Source: Candidatus Hydrogenedentota bacterium (lineage in GTDB: Bacteria > Hydrogenedentota > Hydrogenedentia > Hydrogenedentales > JAEUWI01). Taken from it: a stretch of DNA of 64,000 nucleotides. Both the position numbers and the translations under genes were made by a program. Below are positions 27,488-36,411 of the stretch, one piece after another. The stretch covers positions 1 to 64,000 of the forward strand of contig JAHBVV010000012.1 of assembly GCA_019637335.1 (NCBI GenBank), in the 5' to 3' direction. Position 1 is the stretch's first letter. Each line of letters opens with the position of its first letter. The notes below the pieces were generated by a model. It searched no databases. It had not been told where the DNA came from and saw only the letters and a list, made by a program, of their open reading frames with translations.

Positions 27488-28885
27488 TCAGCTCGGTATC
27501 GTCGTTCGCAGGTGCATGCTCTTGAGGCGGGTGAGGCCGAGCAGGCCGTATTTGGAGAGGGTGGCGCCGCGGCCGGTGTCCTTCACGCCGCACCAGGGGA
27601 GCGCGGGGTCGAGATAATCGCAACGGTTCATGTAGAAGGTGCCGGTTTCGATTTGCTCGCCGATGCGAATGGCGCGGGCGACATCGGCGGTCCAGATGGA
27701 CGCCGTGAGGCCGTAGGCGCTGTCGTTCATGTGGCGGATGGCCTCTTCGTCGCCGGAAACCTTGAGGATGCCGATGACGGGGCCGAAACTCTCTTCCTGC
27801 ATGAGCCCGGAGTCCTGCGGGGCGTCCGCGACGACGGCGGGGGCGGCGAAATAGCCGGTTTCGGGCAGCCTGAACTCGGCGGGGTCGACCACGAGACGTC
27901 CGCCCGCGGCGACGGCCTCGGTCACCTGCTGTGTGAGGAAGGCCGGAGCGCCCTTCGAGGCGAGGGGGCCGATGGTCGTGCCCTCGGCCATGGGATCGCC
28001 CACGACGTAGGCGCGGACGGCGGCGGCGTAGGATTCGACGAAGCGATCGTAAACGGGGGCTTCGACGTAAATGCGTTCAATGGCGCAGCAGGACTGGCCG
28101 GCATTGTAAAAGGCGCCGTCGACGCAGTTGGCGACCGCCCAGTCGAAATTGGCGTCGGCGCAGACGTAGGCGGGGTCCTTGCCGCCGAGTTCGAGGCCCA
28201 CGCCGATAAACCGGTCGGCGGCGCTGCGGTTGACTTCGCGCCCGCCCGAAACGGAGCCGGTGAAGGAGACGTGGTCCACGCCGGGGTGCTGGATGAGGCG
28301 CTCGGTCACCGCGTGGTCGGCGGCGACGGCCTGAACGAGGCCCTCGGGGGCGCCGGCGGTGCGGAAGGCCTCGGCGAAGGCCTCGCCGCATTTCGGGGTC
28401 TTGCTGGAGTGCTTGATGATGACGGCGTTGCCGGCGAGGATGCCGGGTACGACGACGTTGACCGCAATAAGGAGGGGGTAGTTCCAGGCGGCGATATCGA
28501 GGACGACGCCGAGGGGCTCGTGGCGGATGTAGCGCTGGAAGCCTTCCTTTTCGGGGAGGAGATCGTCGGCGAGGGTCTCCTCGGCGATGCTCATCATGTG
28601 GCGGGCGCGCTCGATGGTGCCATTGACTTCGCCGCGGGCCTGGCCGAGGGGCTTGCCCATCTGGACGGTGATATCGCGCGCGACGGCATCGGCGTTGGCT
28701 TCGAACCAGTCGATCATACCCTGGCAGAGGGCCACGCGATCGGCCACCGCGGTGTGGCGCCAGGCGGAGAACGCGGCGCGCGCGCGGGATACGACAGCGT
28801 CGATTTCGCCGGCGGAAAGCGCCGGGATACGGAAGGCTTCGGCGCCGGTGTACGGATTGGTGACGATGATTTCAGCGGTGCTCAT
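27488..28885 (-). CDS. Aldehyde dehydrogenase (ALDH superfamily)
   Basis: A 465-residue NAD(P)-dependent aldehyde dehydrogenase. 'VLDIAAWNYPLL' contains the oxyanion Asn region, 'FTGSVSGG' the coenzyme-binding loop, 'LELGGKDPAYV' the general base E232, and 'NAGQSCCAIERIYVE' the nucleophile C266 followed by a second Cys. 'QEESFGPVIGI' is the late family motif. The start at 28885 has GAGG upstream; a Pro/Arg-rich 65-residue extension is excluded. It is single and convergent with the 17-27 kb cluster. The substrate cannot be read; succinate-semialdehyde-like or other aliphatic aldehydes are common for this branch. Confidence 0.93.
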   Translation of the reverse strand: MSTAEIIVTNPYTGAEAFRIPALSAGEIDAVVSRARAAFSAWRHTAVADRVALCQGMIDWFEANADAVARDITVQMGKPLGQARGEVNGTIERARHMMSIAEETLADDLLPEKEGFQRYIRHEPLGVVLDIAAWNYPLLIAVNVVVPGILAGNAVIIKHSSKTPKCGEAFAEAFRTAGAPEGLVQAVAADHAVTERLIQHPGVDHVSFTGSVSGGREVNRSAADRFIGVGLELGGKDPAYVCADANFDWAVANCVDGAFYNAGQSCCAIERIYVEAPVYDRFVESYAAAVRAYVVGDPMAEGTTIGPLASKGAPAFLTQQVTEAVAAGGRLVVDPAEFRLPETGYFAAPAVVADAPQDSGLMQEESFGPVIGILKVSGDEEAIRHMNDSAYGLTASIWTADVARAIRIGEQIETGTFYMNRCDYLDPALPWCGVKDTGRGATLSKYGLLGLTRLKSMHLRTTIPS

Positions 28886-29119
28886 GGGCGTCCTCAATGG
28901 GGTCGAAGGTTCGGACGGCGCGGGGCGCGCGGGGCGCCGGGGTCCGGGGGTGGCCCGCACGGCGAGCGCGGCGGGCGGAGCGCTGTGGAGAGTATATGTA
29001 AGGGGCGGGCGGGCGCTCAAGTTGGGTGCGTGGCGGGCGAGGAATCGCGGGCGAGCGGGGGACTGAAATTGGAGCCACAAAGAGATCAGGGCAGCCTCAG
29101 GCCGTAACCAAGGAATTGA

Positions 29120-29300
29120 TCACCACGAAGCGTACGAAGAGCACGAAGAAAAGAAGAAACGGAGAAGGGATTTAACCGCAGAGAACGCATAGAGCGCGAA
29201 GGGTGATTTTCTGTGTGCGGATGGTGTGGGTGGCTGGGTGGCGGCGTGAATTATGAACCACTTGAACCGCGAATAAACACGAATAAACGCGAATTGTATG
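29120..29300. repeat. Low-complexity ACGAAG and CGAATAAAC short repeats
   Basis: Short imperfect repeats of 'CACGAAG' and 'ACGAAGAG' around 29124-29157, and of 'GCGAATAAACACGAATAAA' type around 29269-29295. This is the non-coding simple-sequence clutter common in some PVC-type genomes. It lies in the long gene-free stretch 28886-29881, where I see no convincing gene. Confidence 0.5.
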
Positions 29301-29347
29301 GTGGTTCAAGGCAGTCGATATTGAATGTAGTGGACTTGGGTTTCCCG

Positions 29348-29368
29348 CTCTTTCGGCCCGAAGGGCCA
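29348..29368 (+). repeat. Dispersed palindromic repeat, family B copy 1
   Basis: A 21-base unit with the GGCCCGAAGGGCC palindrome. It is identical to 45367-45387 and present inverted at 45588-45608. Confidence 0.8.
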
Positions 29369-29405
29369 GTGCAGCTTCGAGCCTCTTCGGGACGGGCGTG
29401 AATAG

Positions 29406-29436
29406 CAGGATCGCGGACATTCGTGTCCGCGGCAAA
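29406..29436 (+). repeat. Dispersed palindromic repeat, family A copy 1
   Basis: 'GATCGCGGACATTCGTGTCC' and following bases, with the GCGGACA/TGTCCGC inverted repeat. Related copies are at 29554-29590 (inverted) and 49980-50016. Confidence 0.75.
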
Positions 29437-29553
29437 GTGAGCCCGGGAAATAAAGTGACGTACGTGGTTTGGAATAGAATTCTGGCGTCCACGGGAGCGG
29501 AAAGCATTGTGAACCCGCGCCTCTTCACATACACTTCGAGCACGATATGTCTT

Positions 29554-29590
29554 GCGCTCGTCCTGCCGCGGACAGGAATGTCCGCGATCC
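29554..29590 (-). repeat. Dispersed palindromic repeat, family A copy 2
   Basis: Read on the minus strand, this 37-base unit matches 49980-50016 at 36 of 37 positions. It includes GCGGACA-TTCC-TGTCCGC. Confidence 0.85.
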
Positions 29591-29759
29591 TTTGCGGCGC
29601 TTCCTCGTTATTAACGGTCCGTTCGTGCTGTTTACGCGCGTTGCTGCTTCAGGCGGCTAAAATGTTACAAAACAAGAAAATGGCGGATAGTAGGACAGAG
29701 AAATTGAGTGAAGAGCTATGGCCTGAGGGGGGCAGCGCGGGAGAATGGCTCGCAAAGGA

Positions 29760-29800
29760 TACGCCCTGAAAGGATCGAGGATGCGCCGAAGGCGGACAGG
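29760..29800 (+). repeat. Dispersed repeat, family C copy 1
   Basis: It starts 'ACGCCCTGAAAGGATCGAGG' and matches 45441-45480 at 37 of 40 positions. It contains GCCGAAGGC, a short palindrome. Confidence 0.8.
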
Positions 29801-29881
29801 TCCAGTGCGGATGTCCCGGCGTGCGCGTGGTGGTTTGTGTGTGGCGGCGGGTCTGGTATGATGCGGCGGAGCGAGGAACCC

Positions 29882-30583
29882 ATGGCTGAAGATGCGATTC
29901 TGGATACCATTTGTCACGCGCCCGACCGGGCGCACCGGCTTTCGCTGGATTACCTGCTTTCGTGTGTGCCGCGATCGGCGCGGCGGGTGCTGGATTGCGC
30001 GGTGGCTCCGGGCGCGCGCGCGGCGGCCTTGCGGGAGCACGGGGCGCGGACGGTGGTGGGGCTGTTTGCGGAGGCGCCGGATCCCGGGGATCCTTCGGGC
30101 TATGATGTGGTGATTCCGGGACCGATGGATTTTGCGACATTTCCGCCTGCGAGTGAGCCGTTTGATTGTATTCTGTGCACGGGGGTGTTGGAGCGGCTGC
30201 GGAATCCGGACGCGTTTATTCCGGCGCTGCTGGAACGGCTGGCGCCGGGCGGGCTGTTCCTGGCGACGGTTCCGAACATGCAGTATCACAAGATTGTGTG
30301 CGCGCTGGCGGAGGGGCGGTGGGCGTATGGGGATTCGGGGGTGTGGGATCGGAATAACCTGCGTTTTTACACGGCGCGGGAGATCCGCCAGCATTTGCAG
30401 ATCGCGGGTTTGTCGAGCATCCGGATTGCGGGGCTGGTGGGGGATTCGCCGTCGGATTTTCCACGTGATGAGGCGGGCTATGCGCGATGCGGGCGCCTGC
30501 GGATCGGTCCGATGGACGATGCGGCATATCCGGCGTGGCTGGCGGAGTATTATCTGGTTTTGGCGGCGCGGGAGGGGGGGTAG
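29882..30583 (+). CDS. Class I SAM-dependent methyltransferase-like protein
   Basis: A 233-residue protein with the layout of a class I methyltransferase. 'RRVLDCAVAPGARAAALREHGARTVVGL' is a diverged motif I region, 'FDCILCTGVLERLRNPDAFI' matches motif IV and V, and 'LAPGGLFLATVPN' the post-IV strand. The glycine-rich loop is weakened (Ala-Pro-Gly-Ala), so SAM binding is probable but not certain. The start at 29882 has GCGAGGA upstream; a 58-residue extension into repeat DNA is excluded. Similar proteins act in glycan or secondary-metabolite methylation. No partner genes are adjacent; the next gene is convergent. Confidence 0.75.
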   Translation: MAEDAILDTICHAPDRAHRLSLDYLLSCVPRSARRVLDCAVAPGARAAALREHGARTVVGLFAEAPDPGDPSGYDVVIPGPMDFATFPPASEPFDCILCTGVLERLRNPDAFIPALLERLAPGGLFLATVPNMQYHKIVCALAEGRWAYGDSGVWDRNNLRFYTAREIRQHLQIAGLSSIRIAGLVGDSPSDFPRDEAGYARCGRLRIGPMDDAAYPAWLAEYYLVLAAREGG

Positions 30584-30707
30584 GATGCACGGGCCGGGAC
30601 ATGCCCGCGCCTTGGTGCATTTGTTTTGGTGGTTGGGGTGTGGTGGATGGACGCGGTGTTGGCTGGGGTGGGTTTGGGTGTGTTGCGCGGGTACGTCCCT
30701 TGTCTCC

Positions 30708-32462
30708 TCAGTAGCCGATGGCGCAGCCGTCTTTTCTGGGGTCGGTTCCGCCGAAGTAGCGCCGGGGGTTTTCTTCGCGCCAAATGCCCTGGTAGCCGCC
30801 GAAGGCGCCGATGTCTTCGGTGACGTCGTGGCCGCGCCGGCGGAGCGCGGCGAGGGTCTTCTCGGGGATGTGGCGCTCGGCCTTCACCGTGCCGCTTTTT
30901 TCGATGCGGGTTCCGTCGGGGTCGGAGCTGCCGTTGTGCTCGATGCGGGGCTGTTCGCCGGCCTGCTGAGGCGACATGCGGAAGTCGATGAGGTTCATGA
31001 GCAGCTGGGTGTGTCCCTGGGGCTGGAAGGCGCCGCCCATGACGCCGAAGGAGAACACCGGGGCGCCTTGGCGCGTGACGAAGGCGGGAATGATCGTGTG
31101 GAAGGGGCGCTTGTGGCTTTCGAGGCGGTTGCGGTGGTTGGGATCGAGGGCGAAGGCGCATCCGCGGTTCTGGAGGGGGAATCCGAGGCCGTCGGGCACG
31201 AGGTGGCTTCCCCATCCGTAGTAGGTGCTCTGGATAAGCGAGACCATGTTGCCGCTGGCGTCGGCGGTGGTGAGGTAGATGGTGTCGGAGGCGTCGAACT
31301 CTCCGGGGGCGACGCGTTTGGAGGCGCGGCGGGGGTGAATAAGCTGGGCGCGTTGGGCGCCGTATTCCTTCGATATGAGCCATTCAAGCGGGACGTCGGC
31401 GCGGTCCATGTCGGCGTAGTAGACGGCGCGATCTTCGAAGGCGAGTTTCTTGGCTTCCAGGAAGAGGTGGAGGTGGGCCGGGCTGTTCGGTTCCAGGGCG
31501 GCGACGTCGAAGTGCTCCAGCATGTTGAGCATCTGGAGTACGCTGATGCCCTGTCCGTTCGGCGGAATCTCCCAGACATCGTAGCCGCGGTAGCTGGTGG
31601 AGACGGGCTCGACCCAGGTAGCCTGGTGATCCGCGAAGTCGCGTCGGGCGAAGTAGCCGCCCTGCGCTTCGGAGAAACGGACGATGCGCTCCGCGATTTC
31701 GCCCTGGTAGAAGGCGGCGAGGCCGTCGCGGAGGAGGATTTCGTAGAAATTGGCGAGATCGGGGCTGGCGTAGATGTTGCCGAAGGCCGGCGGCTTTCCG
31801 CCGGGGGCGAAGGCCGTCGCGAGCGAGGGGAACTCGTCGGGTTTCATGCGTCCCCAGTCGCGCGCGATGATCGGGCTGACGGGGAATCCGTTTCGGGCGT
31901 ACTCGATGGTGGGCGCGAAAAGGCGCGCGGGCGGCCGCGAGCCGAAGCGTTCGTGGAGGGCTTGCCATCCGCTGACGCACCCGGGGACAGTCCAGGAGAG
32001 CGGAGAATAGGGGGGAATGCGGGTCAGGTCGTGTTTCCGGGCTTCGTCGAGATTCCAGGCATGGGGGGAGCGCCCGCTGGCGTTCAAGGCGTAGAGTTTG
32101 CGGTCGGCCTCGATCCATACGATGGCGAAGAGGTCGCCGCCGGGCCCGCAGTTCATGGGCTCGACCAGGCTCAGAAGGGCGTTTGCGGCGATGGCGGCGT
32201 CCACGGCGTTGCCGCCTTCGCGGAGCACATCGGCGGCGGCCAGGGAAGCGAGGGGCTGGCTCGTGCAGGCGATGCCGCCGGTGCAGGCGACGGTGGATCG
32301 GTTTTGATTGCGGTGCGCGAGCCGGGTGGGGTCAACCCGCATTCCGGCGCCAAGATCGGGGGCGGCGCCGGTCGGGGTGGTTGGGATGGTGGCGCATCCG
32401 GCGAGCCCGATGCCGGCCGAAGCCGCCGCGCCAACGCCCTGCAAAAAGGTTCTACGGTTCAT
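30708..32462 (-). CDS. Gamma-glutamyltransferase family, Tat lipoprotein
   Basis: A 584-residue N-terminal-nucleophile hydrolase of the gamma-glutamyltranspeptidase family. The N-terminus 'NRRTFLQG' is a Tat motif, and 'GLAGC' ends the hydrophobic stretch as a possible lipobox. 'GGNAVDAAIAANALLSLVEP' and 'GPGGDLFAIV' are the conserved large-subunit segments. 'DTIYLTTADASGNMVSLIQS' is the autoprocessing site with the nucleophilic Thr, though the usual TTH reads TTA. 'FQPQGHTQLLMNLIDF' is a small-subunit motif. The start at 32462 has AGGAG upstream. It would cleave gamma-glutamyl bonds, for example of glutathione, outside the cytoplasm. Confidence 0.9.
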   Translation of the reverse strand: MNRRTFLQGVGAAASAGIGLAGCATIPTTPTGAAPDLGAGMRVDPTRLAHRNQNRSTVACTGGIACTSQPLASLAAADVLREGGNAVDAAIAANALLSLVEPMNCGPGGDLFAIVWIEADRKLYALNASGRSPHAWNLDEARKHDLTRIPPYSPLSWTVPGCVSGWQALHERFGSRPPARLFAPTIEYARNGFPVSPIIARDWGRMKPDEFPSLATAFAPGGKPPAFGNIYASPDLANFYEILLRDGLAAFYQGEIAERIVRFSEAQGGYFARRDFADHQATWVEPVSTSYRGYDVWEIPPNGQGISVLQMLNMLEHFDVAALEPNSPAHLHLFLEAKKLAFEDRAVYYADMDRADVPLEWLISKEYGAQRAQLIHPRRASKRVAPGEFDASDTIYLTTADASGNMVSLIQSTYYGWGSHLVPDGLGFPLQNRGCAFALDPNHRNRLESHKRPFHTIIPAFVTRQGAPVFSFGVMGGAFQPQGHTQLLMNLIDFRMSPQQAGEQPRIEHNGSSDPDGTRIEKSGTVKAERHIPEKTLAALRRRGHDVTEDIGAFGGYQGIWREENPRRYFGGTDPRKDGCAIGY

Positions 32463-32835
32463 GGTGCTCTCCTGGCGGGATCTTGCGCGGCTCGTGACAG
32501 GAGCGCGCCTGCCTCCCTGGCGTTGACTGTAGCAGAGGTGGTGGCGGTAGTAAAGGATCACGAAGCGGCGGCGTGTCTCGCCCTGCGGTTTCCGAGCGGT
32601 TTCCGGGCCCCATCAGCGAATGCAGTCAATGTGTGAGTGCGCCGCGCATGCGATCTCCGTCTGGAAGCCCGGGCCGCGGGCCGTTACACCCCGGCAATGG
32701 GGATAGGCCGAGACCGCCGTTGCCTGGAGCACGGGAGATCCCCCGGGAGTATGAACGCGTCCCGCCTTGAATGCTATAGTCTGCGGCAGGGAATCGCGCC
32801 GGTCCGTAACAGGGCCGCAACATTGGAGGCTGGTT

Positions 32836-35328
32836 GTGACCGAAGGCTACTCGCCGCAGGCGACAATGGTGAGCAAAACGCTCCTGATGACCTTTGCCGC
32901 GGGCGTGGTTATCGGATTCCTGATCGGCTGGGGCGCGGCAACATCCCGCACCAGCCCGCCGGAGACGCCCGACGCCCCCCTGGCCGATCACGCGCCGCAA
33001 GAGCTGGATCCCGCGCCCGTGGAACCGGATCCCGCCCCCGCGGAACTGCCCGCCGCCCCGGTGGCGGCGGATGCGCGGCCGCTGCCTCGCTTCGAACCCG
33101 ATGTCGATGGCCTCTGGCCGCTGGAGCATGTCTTCGCCGGCGTGAGCGGTGTGAAGGCGGACGTGGCCACCCTCGAATGGCTCAACGAATTCAAGCCCGG
33201 CGGCGTGGTGTTGCGCCCCGAAAATATGCGTGATCCGTTGCAGGTCGCTTCGCTCGTGCTCCAGATCAAGCAGGCCGTCGGCCTGGGCACAACCCTGTCC
33301 GATCCCCCCGTAATCCTGTTCGCCGACAGCGAAAGCGATCTCCCGCGCCTGCTGGAGGGCGACGCGGCGGCGGTTTCGCTCGCGTCGATCTCCACCGAGA
33401 CCGCCGAGGCCGCCGCCGCGCGCGCGCTCGCCGGACGGCAGGCCGGTGTCGCGGGGATTCTAGGGCCCGCCCTCGAGGCCGGGATTGAAGCCGGCGCGTT
33501 GGACGGCGCCGGCATCGCCGCAATGCAGGCGCGCGCCGCCGCCATCTCCCGGGACGGCGTCGCGTACGCCAGCCGCTTGCGCGCGGGCGGCATGCTCCCC
33601 GTGGCGCGCCTGCTGCCGGGCGCCAGGATCGCGCGCGAGGAGGACGGTGTATGGCGGATACCGGCGGAGCCAATGGACGCGCTCGCGGCGTCCCTGCAGC
33701 CTTTCAAGGCCGCCGTCGACGCGGGCGTACCGGGCCTCCTCGTCGGCCATGTCGCCGTGCCCGGTATCGATGCCGATCGCCCCAACCGCCCGGCCTCCCT
33801 CTCCCCGAAGCTGATCCAGTTGCTCGTGCGCGACGACTGGGGCTACGACGGGGTCATCCTCGCCGACGATATCAATCGCCACCCGATGACGCGCGACCTG
33901 CCGCCGGAGGAAGTGGTTCTCAAGGCGCTCGTCAGCGGCTGCGACGCCGTGATTCTGCTGGACCCGGCCCCCGATCAGCTACGCGCCATCGGCGAGACCT
34001 TCGCGCAGCTCGCGCAGCGCTCCGATTTTCCGATCAGCGCGATCCAGGCGAGTAAGCGCCGCCTCGCCGCGTGGCGCGAATTCCTGAAGCAGCCCGTATC
34101 CGCCGCCGGGCCGGCCCGCATCGCGGCCGCACCCGAGGCGAAGCCGGTGGACACCCCACCGGATTCGAGCGAGACCGGCGAGACCAAAGCCGAGGACGAG
34201 TCCCCTCCAACCGCAACCGGCGCGGACGCCCAACCCGAGCTGGCGCCGGAGTCGCCGGAACCGGAGTCGCCGGAAAGCGAGCAGACGGAAAGCGAGCAGA
34301 CGGAAAGCGAACAAACGGAAAGCGAACAAACGGAAAGCGATCAGACGGAAAGCGCCCCCGGCGAGACGCAGGCCCCCAGCGCGCCAACGGTGGCCGCTCC
34401 CGGCGCACCGGCGCCGGTGAGCGTCCCCGAGCCGTTCATTGAGCATACGATCGCGCAGGGCGAGACACTGACCGCCATTGCGCGGCGTTACGGCGTGTCG
34501 TTGAACGATCTCATGGCCTGGAACGGCCTGGCGGACGGCAATATCAAGTACGGCCGTAAGCTGAAGGTCCACGTAAAGGACCAGGCAACCGCCCCGGAGG
34601 CCCCAGAGCCGGAAGCAAGTCCGGAGCCAGAGCCAACACCCGCGCCGGAGAAATCACCCCAGGCGGAACCAGAATCCGTGCCGTCCCCCACGCCGGAGGC
34701 GGGTGCGGATGCCGCCGCGGAACCCGATCCGTCCGCCACGGCCGATGAACCAGCCGCGCCCGAGATGGAGCCCGAAGCCGCCGCGCCCTCTGGCGAAGAA
34801 AGTGCGGCCGCCGCACCGCGGACCGTGGAGTCCGTGGTCACGCTGGACGCCGTCGAAGCGGGCGCGCCGGACGATGCGCCCCGCGCGCCGGGACTTCCCC
34901 CGCAGCCGCCCGATACGACACGGCGGGAGCACGCCGTCCAGCCGGGCGAATCCCTGGCGTCCATCGCGGATGAATATGGCGTTACCGAAGCCGATATCCG
35001 CGCCTGGAACGCCCTCGCGGATGGCGCCATTGCGCCGGATACGCTCCCGGCGCTCGTCCTCTACCTGCCGGTTGCGGCCCCCGACGCGGAAGACGCGGAA
35101 CCGGCGCCGCCGGCCACGCCGGAACCGGTCGAAGCGACTCCGGCGCCCGCCGCAACGGAGTTCACCGTGTATGAAGTCGTCGCGGGTGACAACCTGCGGC
35201 GTATCGCCATGCGCTTCGGGGTTACCCAGAAGGCCATCATGGAACTGAACAACCTCAAAATCGCCGACCATGTCGTGATCGGCTGGAAACTCAAGATCCC
35301 GAAACCGGAGGGCGCGGCGCCGCCCTGA
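32836..35328 (+). CDS. Membrane-anchored GH3-like domain with three LysM domains
   Basis: An 830-residue protein starting at GTG, with GGAGG six bases upstream. One N-terminal transmembrane anchor precedes a GH3/NagZ-like domain (about 75-385). 'GVPGLLVGHVAVPGID' and 'DWGYDGVILADDINRHP' match NagZ, with the nucleophile region at D344/D345. The NagZ loop normally reading KHFPGHG then D-S-H reads 'ARLLPGARIAREEDG', so the catalytic His-Asp dyad is missing. A Pro/Glu-rich linker includes five ESEQT units (about 478-505), and three LysM domains (about 534, 695 and 774) should bind peptidoglycan. The hydrolase may be inactive or altered. Confidence 0.85.
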   Translation: MTEGYSPQATMVSKTLLMTFAAGVVIGFLIGWGAATSRTSPPETPDAPLADHAPQELDPAPVEPDPAPAELPAAPVAADARPLPRFEPDVDGLWPLEHVFAGVSGVKADVATLEWLNEFKPGGVVLRPENMRDPLQVASLVLQIKQAVGLGTTLSDPPVILFADSESDLPRLLEGDAAAVSLASISTETAEAAAARALAGRQAGVAGILGPALEAGIEAGALDGAGIAAMQARAAAISRDGVAYASRLRAGGMLPVARLLPGARIAREEDGVWRIPAEPMDALAASLQPFKAAVDAGVPGLLVGHVAVPGIDADRPNRPASLSPKLIQLLVRDDWGYDGVILADDINRHPMTRDLPPEEVVLKALVSGCDAVILLDPAPDQLRAIGETFAQLAQRSDFPISAIQASKRRLAAWREFLKQPVSAAGPARIAAAPEAKPVDTPPDSSETGETKAEDESPPTATGADAQPELAPESPEPESPESEQTESEQTESEQTESEQTESDQTESAPGETQAPSAPTVAAPGAPAPVSVPEPFIEHTIAQGETLTAIARRYGVSLNDLMAWNGLADGNIKYGRKLKVHVKDQATAPEAPEPEASPEPEPTPAPEKSPQAEPESVPSPTPEAGADAAAEPDPSATADEPAAPEMEPEAAAPSGEESAAAAPRTVESVVTLDAVEAGAPDDAPRAPGLPPQPPDTTRREHAVQPGESLASIADEYGVTEADIRAWNALADGAIAPDTLPALVLYLPVAAPDAEDAEPAPPATPEPVEATPAPAATEFTVYEVVAGDNLRRIAMRFGVTQKAIMELNNLKIADHVVIGWKLKIPKPEGAAPP
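34273..34350 (+). repeat. 15-base tandem repeat encoding ESEQT units
   Basis: About five 15-base units of the type GGAAAGCGAGCAGAC within the GH3-LysM gene. They encode a Glu/Ser/Gln/Thr linker in frame, so copy-number change would alter linker length without a frameshift. Confidence 0.85.
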
Positions 35329-35352
35329 ACCGCCGAAATCGGGCCCGCGCCC

Positions 35353-36243
35353 TTACCGGCCCCGGCCACCGCCCGGCCCGCCGCCAAAACCGCCGCCGAA
35401 ACCGCCGCGCCCTTCGCCGAAACCGCCGCCGCCCGAGTTCCAAAGCAGCGCCCCGGGATTGGTGCTGAACAGCGGGCTCGATATGGCCGATCGCACCGCC
35501 TGCTCAAACGCCGCCTGGTCGCCCGGGCGGGATATCCCGAACTGCGTTGCGATCGCGCCCAGCATGTCCTGCTGCTGCTCGATCATCAGTTGGCGCGCGT
35601 CATCCATCACCTGGCCGAACGCCCGGCCCAGCGCCTCCCGTTCCTCGTCCGTCTCCGCAAGCCGCATCTGGCTGCGCAGGTCGAACATCTCAAACGATTT
35701 CTGTTCCAGCGCGATCAGGCGCTGCTGCATCTCCGGCGTGCTCGAGTGCTCCAGCTCGCCCGTGAAGAAATTGGACATGTTCTCCTGAAGCCGCGCCGTG
35801 AATTCCTGGCGCCGGGCCTCCCGCTCCTCGGGCGTGCCGCCCCAGCGGCCTTCACCCGGACCGCGCCGCCCGCCTTCGGGGCGGGAGCCGTCCTCCCGCG
35901 CCGGCGCGCCTTCCACCGCCGGCTCTGGAGCCAGCTCCAGGGCCGCGTCCGCGATCGGAGCCGATTCCGCCGCAAAGTCCGGGGCCGCCGGCCGCTGGGT
36001 GGACTCCAGCATCGCGTACGCGGCGTCCAGCCGATCGTTGAACTGGTCGCGCTCACGCTCCAGCCGCGCCAGCTTGTCCTGGGACTCGCTGTTCGCGGTC
36101 TTAAGCGCGGCAAGCTCCCGCTCCGTCTGCGCCAGCGCCGCCGACGTCTCCATCCACTGCGGCATCAGCCATTGGTGCATGCCCCCCGCACCCGCAATAA
36201 CCCCCAATACAAGCGCCAGTGCCCCAATTACGATCGCTTTCAT
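35353..36243 (-). CDS. Membrane-anchored coiled-coil protein with Gly-rich tail
   Basis: A 296-residue protein. A hydrophobic segment at residues 1-20 is followed by a coiled coil (about 35-80) with repeating Leu/Glu/Arg. An acidic and Pro-rich stretch and a second helical region (about 140-240) follow, and the tail alternates Gly and Phe ('GGFGGGFGGGPGGG'). I do not recognise a family. It is convergent with the GH3-LysM gene, 24 bases away. It could be an envelope scaffold or a periplasmic chaperone-like protein, but this is speculative. There is no catalytic motif. Confidence 0.7.
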   Translation of the reverse strand: MKAIVIGALALVLGVIAGAGGMHQWLMPQWMETSAALAQTERELAALKTANSESQDKLARLERERDQFNDRLDAAYAMLESTQRPAAPDFAAESAPIADAALELAPEPAVEGAPAREDGSRPEGGRRGPGEGRWGGTPEEREARRQEFTARLQENMSNFFTGELEHSSTPEMQQRLIALEQKSFEMFDLRSQMRLAETDEEREALGRAFGQVMDDARQLMIEQQQDMLGAIATQFGISRPGDQAAFEQAVRSAISSPLFSTNPGALLWNSGGGGFGEGRGGFGGGFGGGPGGGRGR

Positions 36244-36352
36244 CTATCCAGCCTTTCTTGTTGAACTGCCACCGGCCGCGTCCGGGGCGGGCCACCGGGA
36301 CCGCCCGGACATCGTTTGAGCGAACACCCCTATTGTAAACCAAAACGCCCCC

Positions 36353-36382
36353 TTGCGGCGCGATTGTTTCTCCGCGCATAAT
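36353..36382 (+). promoter_or_regulatory. Putative promoter of the aldo/keto reductase
   Basis: TTGCGG (36353-36358), an 18-base spacer and CATAAT (36377-36382), 30 bases before the start codon. Confidence 0.38.
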
Positions 36383-36411
36383 TGTCCCGGAATGACAGAA
36401 GGAGTACAGCC

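Noticed and set aside
29398-29769. Small plus-strand frame of 123 codons
   Set aside because: It runs through palindromic repeat modules and simple sequence, with no ribosome site; not a credible gene.
30132-32636. 834-codon frame rich in Gly and Ala on the plus strand
   Set aside because: It overlaps the gamma-glutamyltransferase on the other strand and reads as a shadow with Val/Gly bias; no motif.
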